From the NCBI GenBank assembly GCA_042862465.1, contig JASTVH010000006.1:62001-126000 (forward strand): a DNA stretch of 64,000 nucleotides, given 5' to 3'. The notes under the pieces are model-generated. The model did not search any database and was not told the origin of the DNA. It saw only the letters and a list, made by a program, of their open reading frames with translations. Source of the DNA: JASTVH01 sp042862465. GTDB lineage: Bacteria; Pseudomonadota; Gammaproteobacteria; Pseudomonadales; Oleiphilaceae. Both the position numbers and the translations under genes were made by a program. Every line of letters begins with the position of its first letter. Positions within the stretch are counted from its first letter, which is position 1. Positions 43,274-53,043 of the stretch are shown one piece after another.

Positions 43274-44236
43274 TTAACTGGGCACGGCAGTCAGGGCTTC
43301 GGTTGCCGTGAAGAGTGCAGTTAACCGGTCCAGGTCGTGCCGTTGCGACTTGATCAGGCGGCGGGCTTCGGTCGCCAGGTTTTCGATGTTGCCCCGGGTT
43401 GCATTGTCCATATCGTCGGAAGCAATATCGAGGTTGACCTGGAAGCGAATGAAGCGGTTTCCCAGCAGCTTGTCGAGCTGATAGTTCGCGGCATCGCTGA
43501 CCCCGTCGAACACGCTGCCCAACAGGGGCTGCAGCCAGGCCGTCATGCCCCAGTCCCGGGCCTCCCGGTAGTCAATCGGCCGCGTCAGTTCCCCGGTACC
43601 GATGGACACCACCACGATATCCTCCGGATTGTCGAAGAGGCGCACGGCTTCGGCATAGGCGGACATCGCTGGATTGTTGATAAACACCCCGCCGTCGATC
43701 AGCGCTATCTGGCTACTGCCCACCGGAACCAGGGCGGGCTCGAAATAGGTCGGTGCCGCCGACGTCGCCCGGGCCACATGGCGCATTTCCACCGAGCGCC
43801 AGGTTTCACGCCAGCTTTTGAAGAAGTACGGCGCGCGATGTTCGATATCGTAGGCCGTGACCAGGGTGCGGGTGAGGCAGCTGCCGAGGGGTTCGTTTCC
43901 GAAGTACTCCTCCAGCAGTTTCTCAAGACCGTCTGCGCTGTATTTCTCGTCCGCCAGACCGCCCACTGAAGAAACGCCTTTCCACAACGAGCGCGAGAAA
44001 ATATCCCGGCCACGATCACGGTATAGGCGGGCCAGATCCGTCGCAGAATAGCGCGGGCGCTGGTTGCCATCGTCCACGTTCAGGCCCAGGGCGAGGATGC
44101 CGCCGGTGGATGTGCCGGCGATCAGGTCGAACATCTGTGCGATTCCACGGCCCACGCGCTTTTCCAGCTCCGCCAATACCAGCGCTGGAATCAGGCCACG
44201 GATACCACCCCCATCCAATGACAGTACAGTTTTCAT
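43274..44236 (-). CDS. Patatin-like phospholipase
   Basis: A 320-residue serine acyl hydrolase. It begins MKTVLSLDGGGIRGLIPAL with the oxyanion-hole glycines, has the nucleophile elbow GTSTGG near 44-49, and the catalytic Asp in IDGGVFINNPAM near 190. Proteins like this (CapV/CBASS relatives and phospholipases) act on membrane lipids, but no cyclase or other defence partner adjoins, so an ordinary lipase role is likelier. The frame is open to 44344; ATG 44236 is chosen because GGAGGGAAC precedes it and the domain starts there. Confidence 0.9.
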   Translation of the reverse strand: MKTVLSLDGGGIRGLIPALVLAELEKRVGRGIAQMFDLIAGTSTGGILALGLNVDDGNQRPRYSATDLARLYRDRGRDIFSRSLWKGVSSVGGLADEKYSADGLEKLLEEYFGNEPLGSCLTRTLVTAYDIEHRAPYFFKSWRETWRSVEMRHVARATSAAPTYFEPALVPVGSSQIALIDGGVFINNPAMSAYAEAVRLFDNPEDIVVVSIGTGELTRPIDYREARDWGMTAWLQPLLGSVFDGVSDAANYQLDKLLGNRFIRFQVNLDIASDDMDNATRGNIENLATEARRLIKSQRHDLDRLTALFTATEALTAVPS

Positions 44237-44489
44237 TGCCGTTCCCTCCTTTTTCGATGGACGATCTCCATCAGACAGGCGCGGTCGGTTTCCGGTACGG
44301 CAACGCGGTGAAGGGGCGGGCCAGCGTCGCGCTGGCCACAGCATTGTCCTGTGACACCGTCGAATCTTCCTGAAACCCGGGGTCGGGTGCGGACCCTGAC
44401 GGTCCGCGACGCGGCTCCCTATCCACGTCTTCCCATTTTTGTAGCACAGGGGTGATCAAAAAACGAGCAGTCTCGGCAGTGCTTGGGGC

Positions 44490-45185
44490 TTACTGCTTGC
44501 GGCCTTGGCGCAGGGTGCGTTCGAGATTCTGACACAGGGTGTGGAGAAAACCGATGTCGCGGGAGGTCAGCAGCGGCAGGCGCTCGAAAAGCCAGTGGGC
44601 GAGTTTGCCATCCCGGGGCGTGTCGATCTGGGGCAGGAGGGCCTCCATGCGGTCTATCAGAGGCCGCAGTGTGGTTTCGGTGGCTGTGGGCCTGGCTGCC
44701 GTGTCCGGGCTGGCAGAGGCCAGCTCATAGGCATACAGCATCACCGCCTGAGCCAGATTGAGGGACGGATAGCGTACCTTCAGTGGAATGCCTGTCAGCA
44801 GATCGCACAGGGCGAGTTCTTCGTTGGAGAGGCCCCGTTCCTCTGGCCCGAAAACAAGTGCAACCTGGCCAGAATTGTCACTCTTGTTGCCGAGGGCGCG
44901 GCGCAGCGTCTGCGGCGGGTGCCATTCTTCGCGACCATGGCGTGGCTTGGCACTGGTTCCCACAACCAGCTCGACCCTGTCGCGTACAGCTTGCAGGTCC
45001 GGCAGGGTCTCTATCTGCTCAAGGATGTCCTGACTGCCGTGTGCCAGCCACTGTGCCTGAGGTTCCTGGTGTGCCTGGCTGTTAACAATCCACAATCGGG
45101 AATGCCCCATGGTTTTCAGGGCGCGGGCTGCCGCGCCCACGTTCTCCGGAACCTTGGGTTCCACCAGAACAAAAATAATCTGCAT
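44490..45185 (-). CDS. lasT: SpoU-family RNA methyltransferase LasT/YjtD
   Basis: A 231-residue SPOUT 2'-O-methyltransferase. The three SpoU motifs are present: VPENVGAAARALKTMG near 11-26, VFGPEERGLSNEELALCD near 110-127, and PSLNLAQAVMLYAYEL near 139-154. The C-terminal extension (DGKLAHWLFERLPLLTSRDIGFLHTL) matches E. coli YjtD/LasT better than TrmJ. The RNA target is not established for this branch. It lies 44 bases downstream of a hydrolase gene on the same strand. Confidence 0.9.
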   Translation of the reverse strand: MQIIFVLVEPKVPENVGAAARALKTMGHSRLWIVNSQAHQEPQAQWLAHGSQDILEQIETLPDLQAVRDRVELVVGTSAKPRHGREEWHPPQTLRRALGNKSDNSGQVALVFGPEERGLSNEELALCDLLTGIPLKVRYPSLNLAQAVMLYAYELASASPDTAARPTATETTLRPLIDRMEALLPQIDTPRDGKLAHWLFERLPLLTSRDIGFLHTLCQNLERTLRQGRKQ

Positions 45186-45229
45186 CTACCGCATCTCTTG
45201 TCTGTGGCCGGCCAGCGCCATGCCCTTGA

Positions 45230-46138
45230 CTAGGCGCCCAGCAACTCCCGGCGGAAGAACGCCAGTTGGTCGCCTGAGGAGCGCTTGAATCCCTCACCGA
45301 CGTAAATGTCGAAATGCCCCATGTCATAGTGCTTGAGGTCAGCCCCTTTTGCCGCTTTCCTCGCGGTGGCCTCGGCCGCGGAGACCGGCGCCACGGAGTC
45401 GTGGGTGCAGGCCAGGATCAGCAGTTTGCAGGGCAGTTTGCGTGCATCATTGATCGGACGATAAAACGCCAGTGAGAGAGCCAGTCGAGCGGCCGCTTCG
45501 TTGCGCCAATCAGGTGGAGCAATGGCCTTGAAGCCCGGCTCGGCATCTTCCGTGGACATGGCCGCCATCTGGCCGGGCGGCGCAACCAGGGGAATGTAGA
45601 CCGGCTCCATCCCGAACAGGGCCTTGACCTCGTCCATCACCCCAAGCCCCGACAGTTTGAGGATGCGCCCCAGACCGGCATAACCGATCACGTTGAGCAC
45701 CGCGGCGCGGCCATCCATCATCGGCCCTTGTGACGAGACAGCTGCCACCTTGCCATCCCGTGCTGCGGCAACCACCACGTGGCCTCCGGAAAAGGAGCTG
45801 CCCCACAAGGCTATTTTGCCGGGATCGATACCCGGTTGCTGGCGGGCAAAGGATATGGCGGCCGCCCAGTCATCCAGCTGCTTGCTGATGGACAACAGTT
45901 GCCTGGGTTCACCGTTACTGTGTCCAAAATGGCGGTAGTCGAAGACCAGTACATGAAAACCCGCATCGGCAAATACTCGTGCATAGGGCTCCAGACCGGC
46001 CTCAATAACGCCACCCAGGCCATGGGCCATGACAATGCAGGCATTGGGGGTTGTGGCTGGTGTCTCAGGCTGGAACCACCAGCCACGACAGGTCGTGCCC
46101 TGGCTGGGGAATTCGATATTGGTGCGGGTGGCGGGCAT
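45230..46138 (-). CDS. Alpha/beta hydrolase
   Basis: A 302-residue cytoplasmic alpha/beta-hydrolase. Seen: CIVMAHGLGGV (oxyanion) near 34-44, VFDYRHFGHSNGEPR near 64, nucleophile elbow GSSFSGGH near 112-119 (Ser), a likely acid in ACTHDSVAP near 245, and the His in DMGHFDIYVGEGF near 275-287. The family includes dienelactone hydrolase-like and esterase proteins. Substrate unknown. Confidence 0.88.
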   Translation of the reverse strand: MPATRTNIEFPSQGTTCRGWWFQPETPATTPNACIVMAHGLGGVIEAGLEPYARVFADAGFHVLVFDYRHFGHSNGEPRQLLSISKQLDDWAAAISFARQQPGIDPGKIALWGSSFSGGHVVVAAARDGKVAAVSSQGPMMDGRAAVLNVIGYAGLGRILKLSGLGVMDEVKALFGMEPVYIPLVAPPGQMAAMSTEDAEPGFKAIAPPDWRNEAAARLALSLAFYRPINDARKLPCKLLILACTHDSVAPVSAAEATARKAAKGADLKHYDMGHFDIYVGEGFKRSSGDQLAFFRRELLGA

Positions 46139-46238
46139 GGGAGACTCCTTTTCTACCGTTTTTTTGATCGCAGGATAATAATCTCTGAAGCGCCTGCAGG
46201 GTCAAGCCCGAAGGGCCAATCGTCCGTGATGGCTGCCT

Positions 46239-47153
46239 TCAGCCGGACTTACGTTGCCGGTAGGGATCGTCCTTGCGGTCGGGTTGGTGGCGGAACCGCT
46301 TGTAGCCCCACTGGTAATGCTCGGGGCAATCCAGTACGCACTGCTCGATGCTGCGGTTAAGCGCGGTAGCGCTGACTTCGGGGTCTTCCGAGCGGATGGC
46401 AGTGTCGCCGGGATGCAGGACAACCGTGTAGCTGCCGTCGGGCATCCGTTTGGCAAAGCAACACAGCAGGTAGGCATCGGTTTTCACGGCGAGGTCACCA
46501 ATCAGCTTGCCGGTCAGCGCCGGGTAACCAAAGAAGGGAGCGAACACGCCGCTCTTGGGACGGGGTTGCTGATCAGGCAGGACAGCGACCACCCCCTTAT
46601 TCCGCAAAATGTCGAACAGCGCCAGCACCCCTTCGCGATCGGCCGGCACTAGGCCCACATCCACCCGCTGGCGGGTATCATAGATAAACTGATCGACGGC
46701 CGGGATTTTGGCCGGCTTGTACATCACGGTCATGTACAGGTACTGGCGGAAAAAGTGGTTCAGGATCTCCCAGTTCCCCAGGTGAGGCGCGATCAGGATG
46801 AGGCCCTTTTTTTCTGCCAGCGCCTGTTCCAGATAGGGGAGCCCTTCAACCCGGGTGATCAGTTTCTGCACCTTGGGAATGGGCCAGCACCAGGACATGC
46901 CCATCTCGGCGGTGGTCTTGCCCCATTCGATCAGGCTTTGCTTGCCAAGTTTTTCCAGTTGCGGTTCGCTGTAATCGGGAAAGCAGATACGCAGGTTGAT
47001 GCGGGTGACACGGGCACGTTCGCGCCCGGTCCACCAGAGTATGCGGCCCAGGACACCACCCATGCCGCGGGCGATGGGTAACGGGACAAGCGCCAGAAGA
47101 CGAATCAGGAGAATGGCGACGCGGGCAATAAGGTTCTTCAAAAGCAGTTCCAC
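46239..47153 (-). CDS. LpxL/HtrB-family lysophospholipid acyltransferase
   Basis: A 304-residue inner-membrane acyltransferase. One N-terminal helix (LIARVAILLIRLLALVPLPIA) precedes the HX4(D/E) catalytic motif in APHLGNWEILNHF near 122-134. Further blocks DREGVLALFDIL, VVAVLPDQQPRPKSGVFAPFFG and the C-terminal YQWGYKRFRHQPD fit lipid A late acyltransferases. It would add a secondary acyl chain to lipid A or to another lipid. Confidence 0.9.
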   Translation of the reverse strand: MELLLKNLIARVAILLIRLLALVPLPIARGMGGVLGRILWWTGRERARVTRINLRICFPDYSEPQLEKLGKQSLIEWGKTTAEMGMSWCWPIPKVQKLITRVEGLPYLEQALAEKKGLILIAPHLGNWEILNHFFRQYLYMTVMYKPAKIPAVDQFIYDTRQRVDVGLVPADREGVLALFDILRNKGVVAVLPDQQPRPKSGVFAPFFGYPALTGKLIGDLAVKTDAYLLCCFAKRMPDGSYTVVLHPGDTAIRSEDPEVSATALNRSIEQCVLDCPEHYQWGYKRFRHQPDRKDDPYRQRKSG

Positions 47154-47507
47154 TGGGTTTCAGATTGTCGATTCGCGGTTGGGACAATCCTGTCCAGGGA
47201 GCGGCAGTGGCCTGCATGGGCGATGCAATCCGGGGATAACCAGAAGATATCACCAGGTTGGAGTGCCAGCCTCCACAACCGTTACGAGCCAGGTTCTATC
47301 TGACTTCGCGTCGTCCTGACAATGTGGGGGCAGTATAGAGTAATGGGCGAGGTTTGCGAGTCATTTCAGGCCTTGTTGGTCCGGCTAAATGACGAGCGGC
47401 TGCACCGGGGCGGAAAAAGGTGCTTCCCCAAAGCATCCGATCTGTTAGCGTGTCCGGAGCGTAATGTTATCGGAATCCTCCAAACGCAGCGGAAGCACCG
47501 GCAGACC
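47154..47507. other. 354-base intergenic region, nothing recognised
   Basis: This is the divergent upstream region of the acyltransferase and RND-pump genes. The pump frame is open back to 47322, but that extension (hydrophilic, no signal peptide) looks non-coding. I see no clear operator, riboswitch or tRNA. Confidence 0.4.
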
Positions 47508-48590
47508 ATGATGATCCATCGACACCGGACGGGTTTATCCCGCTTCAGCCTGATGACACGCGGCCTGCTCCTTGGGCTGGTAAGCACTTTTGCATGGGCC
47601 CAGCAGGCACCGCCGGTCACCGTGGCCAAGGCCCGCATCGAACCGGTAGTTGAAGAGGTGCCGGTGACCGGAACAGTCACCTCACCGAGTCATGCGCAGC
47701 TGTCCAGTGCTATTGGCGGCCTGGTGAAAGCGGTGCATGTGGAAGCGGGGGAGCGGGTTGAATCGGGCCAGCTGCTGGTCACCCTCGATGACGAGTTGGC
47801 CCGGCATCAGCTGGCCAGCCTGGAAGCGGCGGTCGTGGAGGCCCAAGCACAGGTGAGCAATGCCGAACGTCGTCTGCAGGAAGCAGAATCGCTACAGAGC
47901 CGGCGAAGTATCGCCAAGAGTGAAGTGGAAGATCGTCGCGCGGCACTGAATATGGCGCAGGCTGCTCTGGCCCAGCGTCAGGCAGATTTTCGGCAACAGC
48001 GCGCCAGGCTGGAGCGGCATACCGTGGAAGCTCCGTTTGCCGGCGTGATCGCCAGTCGGATGACAGCATCCGGCGAATGGGTGGAGCCGGGCACGCCACT
48101 GATGGAACTGGTGGATCTGGCCCACTTGCGCATCGACTACGCGGTGCCCCAGGTGGTGTTTAACCGGGTGAATGCCGACAGCGACATTTGTGTACAGCCG
48201 GCCGGGCTCAAGGAACCGGTCCCCGGCCGCATCGAGCGAATTGTTCCGGTCACTGATGCCCGCTCCCGCACATTCAAGATTCACGCGGTACCTGAGCAAG
48301 CTGTTGCCATGGCCCCCGGTATGTCCGCACGGGGCCAGCTTCGGTTGTTGACCGACCGTGAGGCGGTGGTGATCCCGAGGGATGGTCTCATGCGCCAACC
48401 CAGCGGTCGCACTCTGGTCTGGGTGATCGACGACGAAGGGGAGCAGCTGCTGGCTCATGAACGTCGGGTGACCGTGGGCACCGCCTTCGGGGACCTGGTC
48501 GCGATAACCGAGGGGCTGGAGGCCGGCGAGCGCATTGTCATTCGGGGCAACAACCGACTGCGCGAAGGCCAGCCGGTGCGTATCCAATAG
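47508..48590 (+). CDS. RND efflux periplasmic adaptor (membrane fusion protein)
   Basis: A 360-residue membrane fusion protein. The start at 47508 gives a signal-like N-terminus (SLMTRGLLLGLVSTFAWAQQ). Then come a barrel/lipoyl half (SSAIGGLVKAVHVEAGERVESGQLLVTLDD), an alpha-hairpin with coiled-coil character (LEAAVVEAQAQVSNAERRLQ), the second lipoyl half (LERHTVEAPFAGVIASRMTA), a beta-barrel and a C-terminal membrane-proximal domain. It would bridge the RND pump to an outer-membrane channel, which is not encoded here. The pump gene starts 8 bases after the stop. Confidence 0.9.
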   Translation: MMIHRHRTGLSRFSLMTRGLLLGLVSTFAWAQQAPPVTVAKARIEPVVEEVPVTGTVTSPSHAQLSSAIGGLVKAVHVEAGERVESGQLLVTLDDELARHQLASLEAAVVEAQAQVSNAERRLQEAESLQSRRSIAKSEVEDRRAALNMAQAALAQRQADFRQQRARLERHTVEAPFAGVIASRMTASGEWVEPGTPLMELVDLAHLRIDYAVPQVVFNRVNADSDICVQPAGLKEPVPGRIERIVPVTDARSRTFKIHAVPEQAVAMAPGMSARGQLRLLTDREAVVIPRDGLMRQPSGRTLVWVIDDEGEQLLAHERRVTVGTAFGDLVAITEGLEAGERIVIRGNNRLREGQPVRIQ

Positions 48591-48598
48591 GGGGCACC

Positions 48599-51500
48599 AT
48601 GTTCGAACGCATTACACGGCATGGCACCCTGGTGGCAGTCGTCTCCCTGATCGTCGCAACCCTCGGTATCGTGGCCGCACTGCGCATCCCGGTGCAGATG
48701 ATTCCGAACCTGGAGGTGCAGACGATCACCGTGGTGACCCGCTGGAGGGGAGCCACGCCCCAGGATATCGAGAAGGAGATCCTGATCGAGCAGGAGGAAT
48801 ACCTGCGCAACATACCCAGCCTGTCGCGGATGACCTCAAGCGCCACCAGCGGCGAAGCCGAAATTGAGCTGGAATTCCCTTACAGCGCGGATCTCACCCA
48901 GACCATGATCCGGGTGAACAATGCCCTCAGCCAGGTCCCTTCCTACCCGCGAAATGTCGACCAGCCGGTGATTGTCGCCGCCTCCTTCTCCAGTAACTCG
49001 TTCATGTACTTCCGGGTCTCACCGCTGCCCGGCAATCCCCAGAATCTGGATATGACCCTGATGCGCGATTTCGTGGACGACCGTGTCCGCAACGCCATGG
49101 AAACGGTACCCGGCGTTTCCCAGGTTGAACTGCGCGGCGGTGCTGAACGGCAGATCCGGGTCATGCTGGATGCCGCCAAGCTGGCGGAATACGGGTTCAC
49201 CGTCGTGAATGTGCGGGACGCGCTGCGGGCGCGTAACCAGGATGTCTCCGGAGGCGAGCTGGAATCGGGCAAGCGCCGTTACCTGCTACGCACAGTGGGC
49301 CGCTTCAGCGATCCGGAAGACCTGTCCGATCTGATCCTGGCTCGCCGTGGTGACAGCCTGATTCGGCTGGGAGATGTGGCGCGGGTGGAACAGGGCCATT
49401 ATGAATTGCGCCAGCGCTCGTTCGTCAATCGCCAGCCTGTCCTCAGCCTGGCGGTGCGCCGTGAAAGTGGCTCCAACGTGATCGCCATCAAGCGCGCGAT
49501 GATGGACACCGTGGAGCGGCTCAATCGCGATGTGCTGAAGCCGGCAGGCATGCGCCTGCAGCTGACGGCCGATGACGTCGGCTATGTGCAGCAGTCCATC
49601 TACAACGTCTGGATCAACCTGGGGATCGGTGCGGTATTTGCCACGCTGGTGATGTTCGCCTTCCTGCGTTCGGTCAAGGCCACGGCCGTAGGGGTGGTGG
49701 GCATACCGCTGTGCACCATCGCCGCCTTTCTGGGGCTGATGCTGACCGGGCGTACCGTCAACGTCATCTCCCTGGCCGGGGTGGCCTTTGCCATCGGCAT
49801 GACCATCGACAACAGCATCGTGGTGCTGGAGAGTATCGAGAACCAGCGGCGCAAGGGGCTGGATCGTCTGCAGGCGGCCATTACCGGAGTGCGACAGGTC
49901 TGGCCGGCGGTCCTGGCTTCCACCCTGACCACGGTCCTGGTTTTTGTGCCGATCGTCTTTCTCAAGGTGGAAGCCGGGCAGCTTTATGGCGATATTGCCA
50001 TTGCCGTCTCTGCCTCAATCCTCGCCTCGATGCTGGTGGCCATCACGCTGATTCCCACGCTCAGTGCGAACCTGGATCTCAAGGGAGCGATGGAGGAGAG
50101 GCGCAGCCGCTGGTCGCGGGCGGTGAATGGGGCGGTTGGCTGGATAACCGGCCATTGGGCCCGCCGGCTGGGCTGCATTGTCACCACCGTTGTGGGCACC
50201 GCGCTGATTATCGGTGTCCTGACGCCGCCGGCCTCCTATCTGCCCGAAGGGGAGGAGCCCAAAACGTTTGCACGGATGAATGCGCCGCCGGGATACAACC
50301 TGGAAACCATGACCGATATCGGCATGGAACTACAGGATTACTTCATGCCGTTCGTCGGCGATGATCCGTCCCGCTACGAGCGGGGGGAAACAGAGGTGCC
50401 GGCCATGAAGTACCTTAACCTCGGCATCAGCGCGGATGGCCTGCGAATCATCACCGAATCGGTCGATCCCGGCCAGATAGGCGAGCTGATGCGGGCCCTG
50501 ACCCGCAAGTACGAGGAATACCCCGGCATGCGCGCCTTCGCCTCTCGAGGCTCCATCATCACCGGCAATCAGGGCGGGACCCGCAGCGTCAGTCTGGATA
50601 TCGCCGGCCCCGAACTGGCGGGGATCTATGATGCCGCCCTGGCCATCTATCGTCGGGCGCAGACGGTCTTCGACCAGCCGCGCATCCAGTCCCAGCCGTC
50701 CACGCTCACACTCTCTCAGCCGTTGGTGGAAGTGCGTCCCGACTGGGAGCGCGCTGCGGAACTGGGTCTGGATGCGGAAGCGCTTGGCTTCACCGTGACT
50801 GCCCTGACCGATGGCGCGTTCCTGGACGAGTTCTTCATGGGGGACGACAAGATCGATATCTATGCTTACGGCCAGTCCGGCCCCCAGGCTGACCTCCGGA
50901 CCCTGGAAACTCTGGCTGTGCATACGCCTCAGGGCGCCACCGTGCCGTTGACCAGCCTCGCCACCCTTGAAGAAACCGTTGCCACCAGCACCGTGCGCCG
51001 GGTGAATGGCCAGCGTACGGTGACCCTCAACATCATCCCACCGGACGACGTCCCGCTGGAGACTGGAGTCGCTCAGGTTCGGACGGAGGTGCTGGACTGG
51101 TTGCGGGCGGAAGGTGCGCTGCCAGCGGATGTCAGTATTGAACTGACGGGCGCCAGCGACAAGCTCACGGCCACCCGCGAAGCCCTCTGGGGGAATTACG
51201 CCGTGGCGGGGATCATGGTGTATCTGCTGCTGGTGGCGATCTTCCGCCACTGGGGGTTCCCGCTGCTGATCATGACCACCATTCCCATGGGAGTGGCCAG
51301 CGGCATCGTGGGGCTGGTGCTGATGAACCTGGTGGGGCAGGGGGTGCTGCCGCTGTTTGGTATCGCGGCCCTGCATCAGCCCTTCGACATGATTTCCATG
51401 CTCGGCTTTCTGATCCTGCTGGGCACCGTGGTCAACAATCCCATCCTGGTGGTCCACCAGGCTACCGAGAACCTGCGCCAGGGCGCGGCCGATGTGGTGA

Positions 51501-51745
51501 GTGCCGTCAACGAGGCGGTGCAGGAGCGGCTGCGACCGATTGTGATGTCCACGCTCACGACGCTGTGCGGGTTGTCTCCATTGGTGTTCTTTCCCGGGGA
51601 AGGGACAGAGCTCTATCGCGGTGTGGGCGCGATCGTGCTGTTTGGGTTGCTGGGGTCGGCGATCGTGACGTTGACGTTTTTGCCGGCGGTGACGGTGTGG
51701 GTGCTCAAGTGGCGTGGGGGAGTTTCTGGAAGGGGACAGAATTGA
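48599..51745 (+). CDS. RND efflux pump permease
   Basis: A 1,048-residue inner-membrane transporter of the AcrB/MdtB-like RND superfamily: N-terminal helix (VVSLIVATLGIVAALRIPVQ) with IPNLEVQTITVVTRWRGATP, two porter domains, 12 helices, and the proton-relay motif GMTIDNSIVVLES in TM4. The second half repeats the pattern, with GTVVNNPILVVHQ instead of the acidic pair. Substrate unknown; drugs or lipids are typical. The last codons (GRGQN, stop) are encoded by a palindromic repeat at 51732-51756. Confidence 0.92.
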   Translation: MFERITRHGTLVAVVSLIVATLGIVAALRIPVQMIPNLEVQTITVVTRWRGATPQDIEKEILIEQEEYLRNIPSLSRMTSSATSGEAEIELEFPYSADLTQTMIRVNNALSQVPSYPRNVDQPVIVAASFSSNSFMYFRVSPLPGNPQNLDMTLMRDFVDDRVRNAMETVPGVSQVELRGGAERQIRVMLDAAKLAEYGFTVVNVRDALRARNQDVSGGELESGKRRYLLRTVGRFSDPEDLSDLILARRGDSLIRLGDVARVEQGHYELRQRSFVNRQPVLSLAVRRESGSNVIAIKRAMMDTVERLNRDVLKPAGMRLQLTADDVGYVQQSIYNVWINLGIGAVFATLVMFAFLRSVKATAVGVVGIPLCTIAAFLGLMLTGRTVNVISLAGVAFAIGMTIDNSIVVLESIENQRRKGLDRLQAAITGVRQVWPAVLASTLTTVLVFVPIVFLKVEAGQLYGDIAIAVSASILASMLVAITLIPTLSANLDLKGAMEERRSRWSRAVNGAVGWITGHWARRLGCIVTTVVGTALIIGVLTPPASYLPEGEEPKTFARMNAPPGYNLETMTDIGMELQDYFMPFVGDDPSRYERGETEVPAMKYLNLGISADGLRIITESVDPGQIGELMRALTRKYEEYPGMRAFASRGSIITGNQGGTRSVSLDIAGPELAGIYDAALAIYRRAQTVFDQPRIQSQPSTLTLSQPLVEVRPDWERAAELGLDAEALGFTVTALTDGAFLDEFFMGDDKIDIYAYGQSGPQADLRTLETLAVHTPQGATVPLTSLATLEETVATSTVRRVNGQRTVTLNIIPPDDVPLETGVAQVRTEVLDWLRAEGALPADVSIELTGASDKLTATREALWGNYAVAGIMVYLLLVAIFRHWGFPLLIMTTIPMGVASGIVGLVLMNLVGQGVLPLFGIAALHQPFDMISMLGFLILLGTVVNNPILVVHQATENLRQGAADVVSAVNEAVQERLRPIVMSTLTTLCGLSPLVFFPGEGTELYRGVGAIVLFGLLGSAIVTLTFLPAVTVWVLKWRGGVSGRGQN

Positions 51746-51807
51746 ATTCTGTCCCCATGGAGCAGGCCGGCTAAAACCTGAAGGGGACAGAATTCAATTC
51801 TGTCCCC
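51732..51807. repeat. Two 25-bp palindromes GGGGACAGAATT-N-AATTCTGTCCCC
   Basis: Perfect palindromes at 51732-51756 (centre g) and 51783-51807 (centre c), 26 bases apart, so the two copies are reverse complements of each other. The first supplies the final codons and TGA stop of the RND permease; the second ends 8 bases before the stop codon of the convergent alcohol dehydrogenase gene. They may act as a bidirectional terminator. Confidence 0.85.
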
Positions 51808-51815
51808 TGTGCGTA

Positions 51816-52868
51816 CTACTCTTTCAGCGACTTCATATCAATCACGAAGCGATACTTCACGTCGCCTTTCTTCATGCGCTCGTAGGCTTCGTTGATGTTG
51901 TGGATATCCAGCATCTCGATATCACAGCTGATGTCATGCTCGGCGCAGAAATCCAGCACCTCCTGGGTTTCCGGCATGCCGCCGATCAGTGAACCGGCCA
52001 GGACACGGCGCTTCATGATCAGCTGACCGCCGTGCACGGGCGGTTCGATGGGCTCGATCAGTCCCACCATAATGTGGGTGCCGTCGTACTTCAGGCAGCT
52101 GAGATACGGGTTGAGGTCGTGCTGGACCGGAATGGTATCGAGCAGGAAATCGAAGGTTTCCGCGGCGGCCTTCATCTGCTCCTCGTCGGTGGAGATGATG
52201 ACGTGGTCGGCGCCCTGTTTCTTGGCTTCGCTCACCTTGCTCTCGGAGCGGGTGAAAATGGTCACTTCCGCCCCCAGGGCCTTGGCGAACTTCACGCCCA
52301 TGTGGCCAAGGCCACCCATGCCGAGGATGCCCACCTTGTGGCCGCTCTTGACGCCGAAGTGGCGCAGCGGGGAATAGGTGGTAATGCCGGCACACAGAAG
52401 CGGCGCCGCGGCGGCCGGATCGAGTTTTTCCGGAACGCTGACCACGAAGCGCTCGCTCACCACGACCCGCTCGGAATAGCCGCCGAAGGTAATGCTGCCG
52501 TCGTAACGATCGACGCCGTTGTAGGTGGCGGTGTTGCCTTCGGCACAGTATTGCTCCAGGCCGGATTCACAGGCTTCGCAGTGGCGGCAGGAATCCACCA
52601 TACAGCCGACCCCGACACGGTCGCCGACCTTGTACTTAGTCACATCACTGCCGACCGCGGTGACATGGCCGATGATCTCGTGCCCCGGAACCACCGGATA
52701 TTGGGTAAAGCCCCAATCGTTCTGAACGAAATGGATATCCGTATGGCAAACGCCGCAGTAATCGATTTCGATGGAGACGTCGTCCGGGCGTGGTTCGCGC
52801 CGTTCGAAGTCGATGGGAGCCAGGCCGGATTCAGGAGACTGGGCAGCAAAACCTTTGGTCGCATTCAT
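51816..52868 (-). CDS. Zinc-dependent alcohol dehydrogenase (YahK-like)
   Basis: A 350-residue medium-chain dehydrogenase, probably an NADP-dependent aldehyde reductase of the YahK/cinnamyl-alcohol type. Catalytic zinc ligands are in CGVCHTD (Cys38) and PGHEIIGH, the structural zinc in CRHCEACESGLEQYC, and the nucleotide loop is GILGMGGLGHMGVKFAKALG near 186. It is divergent from an AraC-type regulator 175 bases away, which likely controls it. Confidence 0.92.
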   Translation of the reverse strand: MNATKGFAAQSPESGLAPIDFERREPRPDDVSIEIDYCGVCHTDIHFVQNDWGFTQYPVVPGHEIIGHVTAVGSDVTKYKVGDRVGVGCMVDSCRHCEACESGLEQYCAEGNTATYNGVDRYDGSITFGGYSERVVVSERFVVSVPEKLDPAAAAPLLCAGITTYSPLRHFGVKSGHKVGILGMGGLGHMGVKFAKALGAEVTIFTRSESKVSEAKKQGADHVIISTDEEQMKAAAETFDFLLDTIPVQHDLNPYLSCLKYDGTHIMVGLIEPIEPPVHGGQLIMKRRVLAGSLIGGMPETQEVLDFCAEHDISCDIEMLDIHNINEAYERMKKGDVKYRFVIDMKSLKE

Positions 52869-53043
52869 GTGCGGGAACCTCCTTGGATGGTTTGCGATTC
52901 AACGGAGCCATTGTGAAGGGGATACGCGGGAAGCGGCCATAGCGATTTCTACGGGGTTTTTGCTCATTTCTCCAGAATTTCGGGGGAAGATGGGGAAAAC
53001 AGACCGATTCCATGCATAATGCCGTGAAAGCCCGACGGCGAAA

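Noticed and set aside
43274..44236. CBASS effector (CapV-like patatin)
   Set aside because: No cyclic-nucleotide synthase or ancillary gene adjoins; the neighbours are a small membrane protein and an RNA methyltransferase.
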